Notes: generated from the letters alone by a model not told the origin. A stretch of 35,136 bases of DNA from Parvularia atlantis (GCA_943704415.1 CALSCO010001689.1:1-35136); one strand, 5' to 3'; shown: positions 20,701 through 32,800, counted from the first letter of the stretch. Program-made: numbers and translations.

Positions 20701-23700
20701 CCTCGTCGTCGTCGCCCATCTCTGCGCGTGGCACAACGGTGTGAGGCGGGACAACGACCGCAGCTCGACGCACCAGCGAGCATCGTCGTCATGGTGTGCT
20801 GCACTTGCAGCTCCTGCAGCTCGGTCATCTCGCCCTTCTTCGGCGCCTCGGAGCGGCGGACCGTGCCGAGCAGCGACGACGAGTCGCCGCCGATCACCGA
20901 GCCGCTGTCCTTGAGCGAGCCCGCGCGCACGGATGATTTCTTGAGCGTCTTGGTGATGAGCTGCGCCCCCAACCCGGCGGATGAATGGCCACAAGCAACG
21001 CTCAGGCGACAGGCCGCACCTCCTTGCGTGCTGCGATCTCGCGCTTGTACGCGGTCATCAGCGCGCGGATTTCCTTGATCGACGCCGCCGACTCGATCAT
21101 GCTGCGCTGGATGTCCATGAAGAACGACTCGTTGCGCGTGCCCATGAAGAAGTCGTAGAGGGACTCTGACACGGGGCGAGCGTGGTGAGCGTGACCTTGC
21201 GCGCGCGCGATTGCCGCCGACGGCCGCTCACCTTGCACGTCGTGGTTGCCGCCGTCCAGCAGGGCGATCAGCAGGCGCAGCGCGGCGCGGCTCGTCGCCT
21301 CGTTTTCGGCCGCCATGAGCGGCAGCAGAGTCAGCGACACCTTGAGGTCGTTGAGGTCGTCCTGGATACGGATCACGTTGGCCTCGACGCGCTGGAACTC
21401 TGGTGGCGTGGTGGGCTTCTGTCAGCGGCTGGCGGCAACACAGCGGGCGCAGCGCGCACCGTCCTCGTTGCCGCGGATGACCTTGGGCTTCTGCATCAGC
21501 TCCATGACGATCATGGCGCGCATGATGTTGAGCAGCTTCACGCTCAGGCGGTCGAGCTGCGGCTTGTCCTGCTCCTCGATCGTGTCGCGGATGCGGTACG
21601 CCACGTCCAGCCCCAGCACCAGCACGTTCGCCCACTTGCTCAGGCCGTCGTACATGTATGTGTGGTTGCTGTGCGGCGCCGCCCGGCCGGTCAGACACAC
21701 AGCGGTGACCCCAGCCGTGCCGAAGAGGTGGTACCGCGCGCTGTGCGGCGTCAGCTCCACAAACAGCCGCACGTGCTCCATGAACTCCTGGCCGAGCGGC
21801 AGGTCTTCCGAGCCCTCGACGTCGTTGAAGCGCGGCGTCGTGTGATTGTTGCTGTGCGCGCGCGCGCGTGTGGTCAGCGGAACGGGCTCACGGCCCGCGT
21901 CTGTCGCCCCGGTACCGGTAGGCACGCTGCAGACGCTCGACAAACGTGTCCAGGCCCTCGTTGATCGTCAGCTCCTGGCGGAAGACCTTCATGTACTCAA
22001 CGACGGCCTCGGGCGCGTTGCCGCTAGCCTTGGTGTCGACGATCATGCGGCGCGACGTCTCGTTGCCGCGCTTCTTCTTCTTCTCCTTCCTCTGGGCCGC
22101 GGCGTTCTGCATGAGCGCTTGCTGGATCTTCTCAAACGCCGACAGCTGCGACTCGCTCAGCAGCTCCTGTAGACGCGCGCGCGCGCGCGTGGTCAGTCCA
22201 CTGCGGAATGCGGGGAAACGCGCGTCTCGCCGGCCCGCACCTTGTCCATCATGACCAGAAACACGTCCTTGACGTCGGTCAGGCGCTTCTTGGTGCCAAA
22301 CGCGGGCTTGTCGGCGATCACCTCGAGCAGAAGTAGCAGCGCGTCGATCACGTCCTTGAGCACGATGCTCCACTCGGGCCGCTCGCGCTCGAGGCGCTCG
22401 TTGCGCACGAAGTACTTGGAGAAGAAGCTCTCTAGGAAGGGCATGAACGCCTCAAACACGGTGATGACCTCCTGCTGGCCGGGCTCGGTGTCGAGAATGG
22501 TGTCGAGGTTCTGCACTCGGGGCGCGTTGAGCCACACACAGCATACGCGGCACGAGTGACAACGCACCTTGCGCGTGAAGGCCACCGTGAAGCGTGCGAG
22601 CATCGGCAGGAACTGCCACAGCTCGGTCTCGTACTGCAGCTCCTCAATCTTGGTCAAGTCGACCGACATCTCCGAGTTGAGCCAGGCCCACAGGAAGAAG
22701 CGCAGGTACGGACGGCGCGCGTTCATGTCGATCTTCTCGTTCAGCAGCACCTGCGACGCGTGCCGCGCGCCGTCAGTGCAGGTGTGCGTGGGTGCTACGC
22801 AGACGGCACCTGGTAGATCTCCTCCGGGCTGAAGATGTTCTGACACATGGACTCGATGAAACGGTTGTCGCCCTCGCTGCACGTCGCGAGCATGCGCACG
22901 AGGCGGATGTGGTACTTGTAGTCGAGCGCCTTCTCCGACGAGAGCTTGCCGGCCGAACCCTGAGCCGCAAGTCAGACCGCCGGCGCCGGTTTTGGGCGAA
23001 TATGCACGCCCGCCACGCCACGCACGTCGAGCAGCAGCTGTATGCGCTCCTCGTTCTCCTCGTCGCTCACGAGCGGGACGGTCTGGCACACACACGTGCG
23101 TGGGCTGAGCCGCGGCGCAGATGCCGGGTGCGCGCGGATTGCGCACCTCGTTGCGGCGCTGCATCATGTACTTGATGATCAGGTTCTGGTTGCGCCGGAT
23201 GGGCAGGTCCATCGAGTCGATCTTGGCGAGCGTGTTGAGCATGTGCAAGAACTCCCAGCGGCGGTGCTCGGCCACGAGCTTGACAATCTCGTTGATCTGG
23301 TAGTCCTTGATCTTGATGCACAGCTCCTGGTTGTTCAAAAACACCTGCGCGCACACGGCTGAGCACCAGCGCAGCACAACGGCGCGCTCTAACCTCGTTC
23401 AGCGCCAGGCCCTTCTCGCCCTGCAGTGGCCCGTTGCCGGGCACGTGGATGAGCATGTCCAGGTGCGAGAACACATCGGCCTGGATGGCCGGGTTCTTGC
23501 GGCAGAGCGCGCCGAGAAGTTTGAAGGCCTCGGTCTTGATGCTGATCATGCCTACAGCGCCCAGTGTGAGCACGCGGCGCTTTGGTGAAAGCGGCACGGG
23601 CGCACCCAGCTGCGACTCGGTGCCGCCCAGGTCGAGGCTGACGGGGATTTCCAGCAGCTCGATGAGCTCGTCGATCACGCCCGACTGGTACAGCAGCATC

Positions 23701-26700
23701 ACGTTGATCTGGTGCGGCTCGGTCACGGCGCCCTCGATGCGGCTGGATTGTGTACGCCGACATCAGGCCGCCGCAGAAGTGCAGTCAGGGGTGCACGCAC
23801 CAGATGCGCGTGAAGTGCACAAGGATCTGGCGCATGCGGTCCTCGTCGCTCTTGTCCAGCTGCCGCAGCTGCAACAGCGCGCGCAGGTCGGTGAGCTGTG
23901 CGTGGCCGCGCGTGTCAGCAGGGCCGGCGAGCGTGCGTGCGGTGTGACACACGCGCGCGCGCGCGCCCCTTTTGCTCGATCTCGTCAAACATCGTGATCG
24001 AGTTGTCGGTGACGAGGATGCGCGCGAGGCACGTGTTCTCGAAGATGGTCTGCGCCTCGGAGAACAGCTGGTCGATGAGGTTCAGCGCTGCGGTGCGCGT
24101 GTGCGTCTCAGTGTGACGTGCGTTGCTGCCGCCAGAGCGCGCAGCGCACCCGCAAACGTCATCTTGGTGTACTGGTACTTGGCCAGGTCGAGCAGGATGT
24201 GCACGATGCGGTCGCGCTTGAGCATGTCGGTGCGCTTGAACAGGTTGTTGAGGTACTGCATCACCTGCGACGTGCCAACGTCCTTCTGGACGGCCTGTGT
24301 GTGCGCACACGCGTATGTCGGTTGCCGTACGAGCCAGAAAGGGCCGCGCGGGCGCAACGTACGTCGGCGATGACCATCGCTTCGTCCTGCATGATCGCAG
24401 GGCCTGAGAAGATCGCCGTGACCGACGACAGCGCCGTGCGTCCGAGCGTGCCACCGGTGTCGCGCATGGCGGTAATCTGTCGACGGGCGCGTCGGTAGCG
24501 ATCAGCGGCGCACTGCTGCTCACACCTTCTTAAAGTCATGCAGCAGCTCCTTCAGGCGCACGCTCGTGCGCAAGTTCACAAAGTACTTGAGCACGGTGAA
24601 GCCCTCGAACTTGGCGTTCACCACGGCCTTGTTCTCCGAGCTCTTCTTGTACCTATTTTCGGCGCGCGCGCGCGCGCGCGCATGCAACGTGAGCGGCCGA
24701 CGCGACGGCGGAGCACGCGCGCGCGCACCGCTCCTTGGCGCGCCAGCTCTCGGCGTCGGACGGCTCCTGGTCCTGGATGGCCAGGTCGATCGTGCCGTCC
24801 ATGAGGTTGATGAGCGACTGCAGCAGGTTCTCGATGTCCTCCTTGCTCGTGTAGTAGCTGGCGGGCGCACGTCGCGTCGTGTGAGTGGGGCCCGTACCGC
24901 GCGGCGTGTGCACGCAGAGCCGCACCCGTAGCCGACGAGCTTGCCCGTGAGCGCGAGCACCTCGCGCACAAAGCTGTTGCGCTGCATCTCCTTCGCGATC
25001 ATGACTTGGTTGTCGCGGATGTGCCTTGTTGCGGCGCGGCCGGCGTGAGTGCAACGGTGCAGGCGCGGTTGCGCGCACGCACTTGAGCACAAAGTCGCGC
25101 AGCTGCGGGAACTCAGGCATCTCGCAGCCGGTGATGGACACGGTCGGGCGGTCGGTCTGCATGAACGGCTTCTCGAGGTCCTTCCACGCGAACGAGAGCT
25201 GCGACGGCGCGGCGCGTGAGGGGGTGCGCGCACCGGTGCGAGCGTCCTCGGCGCACCTTGACGTTGTCGAGCACGAGGAAGTTGTTGCCGGCGTCGACGT
25301 AGACGTAGTTGATGAAGCGCACGAAGGCTGTCGCGCCACAGCGCGATCAGGCGCCGCACAAGCACCACGGCAGTCTGCACAAGCGCACCGGCGCGGATCG
25401 GCTGCGGGATGGCGTCGTTGTTGGCGCAGTCGAACGCGATCTCGTACGAGACGGCCGTGCGCATGATATCCTGGTTCTGCTTGTTACGGCCGAGGCACAT
25501 CAGGGCCATGAGGCTGATCTGGCGCTGGACGTAGTTGATGTGGCCCTTGATCTCCTTGTCCGACTGCCCGCGACGCGGCGCGTGAGCGATGCGTGAGCGG
25601 CGCCGCGGCGAGCACGCAGCGGCACAGCGGCATACCGGCACGTGCTCCTTCGAGAAGAACTGCGCGATGGGCAGGAACCGCTTCTCCTTGAACGACTGCA
25701 TTAGCGTCTCGCTGGCCTCGCGCTTGAACAGGTACAGCACGGGCGTCTTCTTGTTGGCGTCGTTAAGGCGGTCGCAGACCGTGCGCTGCGACTGGGCGAT
25801 GGCACTGGGGCGCGCCAGCATCTGTCAGTGCCCTCGCCGGCGCGCGCGAGCTGCAGCCCCAGCGACGCACCGTCCGTCGCACGAGCACAGGGCGTCGAGG
25901 AAGCGCAGGAAGTTGGAGTCCTTGGACTCGCACAGCCAGTACACAAACGACTCGACCTGCGCGGGCTCGATGCGGTCGAGGATCTTGTCGTTGTCGGCCA
26001 CGAGCTCCATGAGCATCTGGGCCACGCCAAAGTTTGGGCTGCCAAGCTGTGCGGTGTCGCGCGCGCGCATTAGCATGCTGCAGCCAGGCGCGAGGGGCTG
26101 TGACGCGGGTGCGCACCTGGCTCTGGAAGAAGGGGATGTACTTGGCGACGTAGAGCTCGTTCTTGCGGCTGTCGCCCACGAGGTACTTGTGGGGGGGGGG
26201 GGGGGGGGGGGGGGGGGTCAGCACATGTGCACATCGAGGAGCGCGGCGAGCGGCACAGCGTACCTCGCTCAGCAGCTCGTACACAGCCTGGCACGTGAGC
26301 TCGAAGCGCGGGTACTTGTTCACGTCGGCGAGGTCGATGCCGTTCGCGTTGAAGCCCTGGATCTGCTTGAAGGCTGGCGTGGTCGTGTGTCAGCAGGGTG
26401 GATGTAGTATCGCAGGCTACGGTGCACGCACTGGTCGAGGGCTTGAAGGGTACCTTGAGCATCATGACGACTATGTCGATGATGCGCGTCTGGCGCAGGA
26501 GCTTCTGGCGGCTCTTCTCGAGGCGGTAGATGTCGGTGTTGGCACCCTCCTTGGACTCGCGCAGGAACGCGACCAGGGCGAGCACGACGTTGCGCACGCT
26601 CTGCGCGACGCACGTCAGGTGGAGCGTGCCGGGTGTAGCCGATCGCGTAGCCGCACCGCGAAAAAGTTGAGCGGCACGTCCTTCTCGACACTCGACGCCT

Positions 26701-28779
26701 CAAACATGCGCAGGTACTGGTCCAGCAGCGGCAGCAGGCCCAGGCAGAAGTTGAGGTCGCGGATGCGCAGTGGTTGGACCTGCACGCACAGCGTGTCAGC
26801 GTGCCGCGGGGGCTAGCTCAGCCGTGTCGCTTTCGCACCGGCAGGATGGCGAAGGCGTCGTCGTAGCGGAACTCGAACGACGCGACCTTGTACACGTTGG
26901 CGTTGTCCCACTTGAGGTCCTGGATGCCCGTGCCCGCGGCGCCGGGGGCGATGGTCGACTGTGCGCGGCGGCGCAGCAGCGCAGATGAGCGTCGCCTGGC
27001 CAGTGGCGGTGCGGCGAGGCGACGCACCACGCGCTTCTGCGCCGCGATGCTGTACTGCTGGCGCTCGTGCAGTTCACTCGACTGGCCGTGCAGCCACTTG
27101 CCCGAGCTGATGTGCTCGATGCGCGCAAAGCTGCTGCGCGGGATCTCGAGGCCCTCCTTAACGACCGGGTAGAGCTTGAAGTAGGTCTGGGTCTGGTGCG
27201 CGGCACGGTTCAGCGCGCGGTCTAAGCGGAGCGAGCGGGCTCGGCCGGCGCACGTCTTTCGCCGTCGTGAGCACGGGCGTCCACTCGTCCGACTTGCCCG
27301 TCTGCTGAAAGGCGAGGTACTTGCGCGTGAGCATGTGGCGCAGGCGCACGGGCTGCTCCCAGAGAATGACGTTGCCGCGGCTGCCGTGGCCGGCGATATC
27401 GATCTGCGGGCGTGTGCGTGCGTGCACGTGTTCAGCGGTGCAGGTTGTGCAGGAGTGAGCGTGCCTGCCAGAACGTGATGGCCGAGTCGAGGCTCATCAG
27501 CTCGTCGTTGCCCTCGACGCGCTTGTTGCCCTTGCGCTCGCGCAGGTGCACGCCCTCGCCGACGCCGCGGTTGAGGTAGTTGCCCTCGGCGACGAGGTAC
27601 GCGTCGATCTCCTTGTGCAGCAGGACGATCGTGTCGCCGCCCTATGTGACTTGGTGTTAGCGGACGTGCATGGCCGACGGCCAGCTCGGGCAGCGCGCAC
27701 CCGCAGCGACGTCTCGCGCGGCGCCGCGTTGAGCACGTGAGGGCGCACGGTGAACGCGTCGCGATGGACCGAGAGCGCAACCTCGGGAAAGTCGGTCAGG
27801 ACGGCGTTCTCGGCAAGGTAGTCGTCCTCGAGCACGGCCTTATCCAGGCGCTTGCTCACAAAGATAAACTGGCCGGGCGTCTTGACGCTCTCGAGCAGGA
27901 TCTGGTCGCCCATGCGGACCATGTCGCCCTCGGAACGGACCTTGTAGCGTGGCATGATGCGGAACCACGCGTCTACAAGGGAAAAAGGCGCGCGCGGTGA
28001 GAATGGCCCACCACGGCAGCACGCGGCCACGCACGCTTGCTGCTGTTGGTGCGCGTGAACACGCGCATGCCGGTCACGTCGGTGCTGGCCGGGTCCTCGG
28101 TCGAGACGGTGACAAACTGGTTGGTGAGGTTGTGCAGGAGCTGGACGACGAGGCCGTACGTGACCGGCTTGTGGCGCATGCGCTCCTGCTCGGTCTCGTT
28201 GTCGTGCTGCTCGGCCTCGACGGCGGCCTCGAGCTGCGAGAGCATGCGCGACTCCTCGGGCGTGACCGTGATCTCTTGCGTCGCGTCCTGCGCGCGCGTG
28301 CGGCCCCCACACGTGAGCACCACAGACGAGGGCGCCCGCGCCCGTGCCCGCGCACCTTGTTCTTCTTGCGCTCCTTGGCCAGGCGCCGCTCGACCTGGGC
28401 GCGGTACTTGTTGAGCTTCTTGCTCATCTTGTACTTGTTGGCCGGCAGGACCGTGAACGCCGCGCCCTTGATGTTTGGCAGGTCCGGGTCGTGCATCTCG
28501 GGCGCGCGCACGTGCAGCGTCGGCTTGAGCGGGTTCTCGTTGTACAGATAGCCCTCGTACTGCGCGCGGCACGCGCAGGGAGGGGTGCACGGGGAGGGTC
28601 AGCCGCGCCGCGCCGGCGCGCCGTGATCGCACCCCGTCCTTCTCGCTGAAGAACAGCACCGTGTCGCCGAACGAGAGCGGCTCGCCCGCAACCTGCTGGC
28701 TCTCCTCCTCGTCGCCGCCTGCGGTCGCTGTCTGCCGGCGCGGCGGCAGGAGCGAGCCCACGGTGTCGCGGCGCTGCAT
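17737..28779 (-). CDS. ITPR: Inositol 1,4,5-trisphosphate receptor (IP3R) Ca2+ channel
   Basis: Tetrameric ER calcium-release channel. I read 53 exons that join in phase by eye, about 2,600 residues, the usual IP3R length, with no SPRY domains, so it is not a ryanodine receptor. Order: beta-trefoil (SFGDTVLFFSEKDGYEGY) and MIR region (GGDTIVLLHKEIDAYL); RIH region with ligand-core residues equal to rat K508/R511 (QKLLR) and R568/K569 (SRKNE; Y567 is Ser); central repeats (ALRLLIALLDGGNHDVQ); RIH-associated domain (LLRIIQLLCEGQNQ); six-TM pore domain (about 19390-18400); selectivity filter GGGIGD (18516-18533); gate helix; C2H2-type linker (CFVC...HIDKDHNMW); and C-terminal coiled coil. The ATG at 28779 precedes the conserved domain. 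The frame stays open upstream without another ATG, and a 5' UTR intron ending at 28803 is possible. One intron (27404-27464) has a GC donor. Confidence 0.95.
18516..18533 (-). other. IP3R selectivity filter GGGIGD
   Basis: The filter reads LRAGGGIGDVL. Animal IP3 receptors typically have GGGVGD and ryanodine receptors GGGIGD, so this channel carries the RyR-type isoleucine in an otherwise IP3R frame. It lies just before the gate helix. Confidence 0.9.
26191..26217. repeat. G27 homopolymer inside an IP3R intron (C27 in transcript)
   Basis: On the gene strand the intron reads GTGCTGA, then 27 C, then ACAAG and the next exon (YLVGDSRKNE). The run therefore sits exactly between branch site and acceptor and serves as the polypyrimidine tract. 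Length could be affected by sequencing slippage. Confidence 0.9.
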
Positions 28780-29204
28780 CTTTGTGTCGCTCCCTCCTTC
28801 TCCTGCGCGGCAGGGGCGAGACGCGAGGTCAATGGCCGCGCCGTTGGGCTCTTCGCCGAAAGCGCATGACACAGATCAGCCAATCAGCGACGACCACGAG
28901 ACGAGAATGGGCATGATCGACAACTGCAGCACGTACATAGCCGGTGCGGGGGTTCGGCATCGGCCCTCCACCGCGCCGCGGCGAGGCGGCGGGTGTTGCG
29001 AGGGGCGAGCGTCATGTGACCAGTCGAGGCGACGCCTCGGCCGGCGCCGGCGAAGGGGGGTGTTGAAGGAAGGGCGAGAGGGGCTGAGGACACCGGGAGG
29101 CGGGCGGACAGAGGGGGGAGCCGCCCGTCGGCGGGCCACAGCCAAAGCTGCGGCCCCACCGACGGGGAAGGCGCCCCCGCTGCCGCCGCGCAGCCCGGAG
29201 CCGG
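28780..29204 (-). other. IP3R upstream region and SelK 3' UTR
   Basis: No further coding exon was found here. It should hold the SelK 3' UTR with a candidate SECIS hairpin (28958-29015) and the IP3R promoter and 5' UTR. An acceptor-like site (branch TTGAC, then GCGCAG ending at 28803) with a GT about 70 nt upstream suggests an intron in the IP3R 5' UTR. Confidence 0.45.
28958..29015 (-). promoter_or_regulatory. Candidate SECIS element in SelK 3' UTR
   Basis: About 200 nt after the SelK TGA, the minus strand has ATGA (29015-29012), then 14 nt, then AA (28997-28996), a CCGC/GCGG mini-stem, a complementary return strand with two mismatches and one bulge, and CGAT (28962-28959). Spacing and order match a form II eukaryotic SECIS: UGA/GA quartet, unpaired AA, apical mini-stem. 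Helix I is weak by eye. This is a hand fold only. Confidence 0.35.
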
Positions 29205-29782
29205 CTACGAAGGTCAGCTGCCGCCCTCGCACGCGCTCGCGCTCGACCCTGCGCCGCGCGTCAGCCCCGCCCGCGGCCCACGTGCAGGCATACGCGCGCG
29301 CACCGCTCGCCACGCGGCCCATCGGGCGCTTGCGGTAGCAGCCGGGGCGGCCGCACGCGCATTGCTCGTCGTGGCTGAACGTGCGCGCGTGAATTGCGCC
29401 GCTCGCCCGCGCCGCGCGGGGACGCACCTGACGTGGTTCGAGCGGTCGGCGCCGAGGTTGCGGCGCGCGCGCGTGTTCTTGTACTCCTGCAGGTTCGTGC
29501 CGGGCAGCATCGTCTCGAAGCTTCAGCGCGACCGTGTCGGAGCCGCTCACGTCAGCGCCGCAACTGCAAGTACACGCGCGCGCGCGCGCCACGGGACGCA
29601 CAAGGACCAGACAGTGTTGAGCATGGCCATGACAAGCTCCCACGCGGTCACCGCCAGCGGGCGGCTGTGCGTGATCGTGCCTGGGCGGCGACCGCGGCGA
29701 CCGCGCGCGCGGTGAGAAGGCGGCTCGCAGCGCGGTGTGTACGCGCGCGCACACTACCGTCACGTGCGACGTACACGGCCAT
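29205..29782 (-). CDS. SELENOK: Probable selenoprotein K (Sec encoded by TGA at 29216-29214)
   Basis: Small single-pass ER membrane protein of the SelK/SelS type. Five exons (29782-29758, 29680-29602, 29520-29428, 29374-29304, 29248-29205) fit in phase. The N-terminus [15 protein letters not shown] parallels MVYI...G.V..SR of SelK. A TM helix ends WSFFETML (SelK: LFFKTLL). After a polar stretch comes the family's R-x-M-G-R motif (KRPMGRV), then ACEGGS and an in-frame TGA. Reading TGA as selenocysteine gives GGS-U-P-S then TAG: Sec is followed by two residues, exactly as in human SelK (GGUGR). Total 103 residues (human 94). Without recoding the protein ends at residue 100. A candidate SECIS lies downstream. 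The cysteine pattern CACGRPGC in exon 4 is unusual for SelK, and the acceptor before exon 3 is not the nearest AG. Head-to-head with transketolase at 99 bp. Confidence 0.68.
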
Positions 29783-29881
29783 CGTGGGAAGTGCCGCTCA
29801 GGCTAGGCCAGGGAGCCACGTGGTTTCTGCGCACCTCGTGGTCTACCGCACGCGCAACGCACGCGCAGGACGTCAGCAGCA

Positions 29882-32800
29882 ATGGGCGGTGGCGGTGGTG
29901 ACGCGAAGCCCGTGGTGGTGGTGCGTCGCCCACACGCGAGCCGCACGCGCGCGTTCTGAGTTACCGCGCACGGTGCGAGCAGCAGTACAAGTTCGACAAC
30001 AGCGACGTCAACTGGCTCGCGATCAACACCGTGCGCTGCCTCGCGGCCGACATGGTGCAGAAGGCCAACAGCGGTGCGTGCGCCCTGGGGACGCGCGCGC
30101 GATAAGGCTCACGAGCCGAGCCGCACGCGCGCACGGAGGCCACCCCGGCGCGCCCATGGGCTGCGCGCCGATGGCCCACGTGCTCTGGAGCAAGTTCATC
30201 ACGGCCGACCCGAGCGACTCGCAGTGGTTCAATCGCGACCGCTTCGTGCTGTCCAACGGCCACGGCTGCGCGCTGCAGTACATCTTCCTGCACCTGCTCG
30301 GCTACAAGCTCTCGCTGGACGACCTCAAGGCCTTTCGCCAGCTGCACTCCAAGTGCGCCTGCGCCGTTGTGCGCACGCCGGCTCACGCGCACGCGCAACA
30401 GGACGCCCGGCCACCCCGAGGCCGGCCACACGGACGGCGTTGAGGTCACAACGGGCCCGCTCGGCCAGGGTGCGCTGCGCTTGTCGCGCGCGCCCGATGC
30501 GTCCGCCTGAGCCGCGCCGGTCGCGACCAGGCTTCTCCAACGCGGTCGGCCTGGCCATCGCCGAGAAGCACCTTGCGGCGACGTTCAACCGCCCGGGCTT
30601 TGACGTGGTCGACAACTACACGTACGTCATCGTCGGTGACGGCTGCCTGCAGGAGGGCGTGTGCGCCGAGGCGGCCTCGCTCGCCGGGTGCGCGCGATAC
30701 CCTGCCGCGCCGGCTGAGCAGACGGGCGTGGCTGACGCGACGTACTCGCTGCCGCAGCCACCTCGGCCTGGGGAAGCTGATCGTGTTGTACGACGACAAC
30801 CTGATCCAGATCGACGGTGCGCCGCGACCGTGTGCGCCGCATCCGTCCTGACGCCCCCGCAGGCTCGACCGAGCTCGCATTCACCGAGGACGTGTGCAAG
30901 CGCTTCGAGTCGTACGGCTTCCACACGCAGACGATCGCGGACGGGAACCACGAGCTGGGCGACATCGAGCGTGCGATCGCCAACGCCAAGGCCGTCACCG
31001 ACAAGCCCTCGCTGATCAAGATTCGGTGCGCGCCGGCTGCCGCGCCCAGCCGCGCAGCTGACCCGTGCGCTGCTGCGTCGCCAGGACAGTGATCGGCTAC
31101 GGCTCGGAGAACCAGGGCACGGACAAGGTGCGGCTGTGTCGCGTCGCTCAGCCCTGCGCAGCGCTGACTAGAGGACATGAGCGCAGGTGCACGGCGCGCC
31201 GCTCGGCGACAAGGACGTGGCCAACGTCAAGAGCAAGCTCGGCTTCGACCCGGAGAAGAAGTTCGAGGTGCCAGACCAAGTGCGTCGCGGCCGCTCTGGT
31301 GGCGGGCGGGCGCTAACAGCGACCGGGGTGCTAGGTCAAGCAGTACTTTGCCGACATTGCCGTCCGCGGCAAGCAGAAGCACGCCGAGTGGGACGCGCTC
31401 TGTGCTCGCTACGCCGCCGCCCACCCGGACCTGGCTGCGGTGAGCCAGCGCGAGGCACGCGGAAGCACGGCGCGCTGACGGCTGGTGTGTGCGCGCAGGA
31501 GCTCAAGCGCCGCATCGAGGGCCGCCTGCCGGACAACTGGAAGACCGCCCTGCCGTCGTTTACGCCCAAGGACGCGGCTGCGGCGACGCGGTGCGGGCGT
31601 TCGCGTCTTTGCTGTGCCGCGCTCACGTGTTCGTGCGCGTCGGCAGCAAGTTCTCGCAGAAGGTGCTCAACAACTTGGCCAAGGTCGTGCCGGAGCTCAT
31701 GGGCGGCTCGGCTGACCTTACGGGCTCCAACTACACCAACCTAGACTGCTCGTTTGACTTCCAGAAGGTGCGCCTCTCTGCTCACGCTAAGCGTCCTGCG
31801 TCCTGCGTCCTCACCGGCCGCGCACAGGACGCCCCGCTCGGCCGGTACCTGCGCTTCGGCGTGCGCGAGCACGCGATGGCCGCCATCTGCAACGGCCTGC
31901 AGGCGTACGGCGGCGTGCTGCCGTTCTGCGCGACCTTCCTCAACTTTATCGGGTGCGTCCCTTCGCGCGCTGCGACGTGTCTGGCCGACGACTGAGCGGT
32001 GCGCGCGCGCATACAAAGCTACGCCCTCGGCGCTGTACGCCTGAGCGCCCTGTCGCACTTTGGCGTGCTGTACATCATGACGCACGACTCGATCGGCCTG
32101 GGCGAGGACGGCCCGACGCACCAGCCGATCGAGAGCCTGATCACGTGCCGCGCCACGCCGAACCTGCTCACGCTGCGCCCGGCCGACGGCAACGAGACGT
32201 CGGGCGCGTATGCGGTCGCGCTCGAAAACCGCAAGCGCCCGTCTGTGGTGCGCGCGCTCGCGTCGCTTGCCTGCCTGTGCGCTTGCTCACGCCGTCCGGC
32301 CAGCTCGCGCTCAGCCGCCAGAATCTCGACAACCTCGAGGGCACGGCCGTCGACAAGGTCGCGCTAGGCGGTTACGTCATCCAGGACGTGGACCAGGCCG
32401 ACGTGATCCTGATCGGCACCGGGTCGGAGCTGGTGCTCTGCGTCGAGGCCGCCAAGGCACGTGCGCGAGGCCGCAGGCCGCGCGAGACTGACGCGGCGGG
32501 ATGCAGGCGCTCGCGGCCGAGGGCGTCAAGGCCCGCGTCGTGTCGATGGTGTGCACGGAGCTGTTTGACGAGCAGACGCCACAGTACCGCCAGTCGGTGC
32601 TGCTGGAGGGCGTGCCGGCGCTGTCGGTCGAGGCCGGCAGCGTGGCCGGCTGGGCCAAGTACGCGCACGCGTCGCTCGGCATCGACACGTTCGGCATGTC
32701 TGCGCCGGCCAAGGTGCGCTTGGGAACACTGCGTGCGGCCGGCGGTCGCTGACACGCAAGGACGGCAGGACGTGTACAAGTACTTTGGCCTGACGGGCCC

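Noticed and set aside
17737-28779. Ryanodine receptor
   Set aside because: The GGGIGD filter is RyR-like, but length is about 2,600 residues, SPRY and RyR repeats are missing, and the C2H2 linker and coiled-coil tail match IP3R.
29217-29782. SelK gene as a plain 100-residue protein ending at TGA
   Set aside because: Possible, but the two-codon spacing to the next stop and SelK-like motifs make selenocysteine the better reading; kept as the main alternative.
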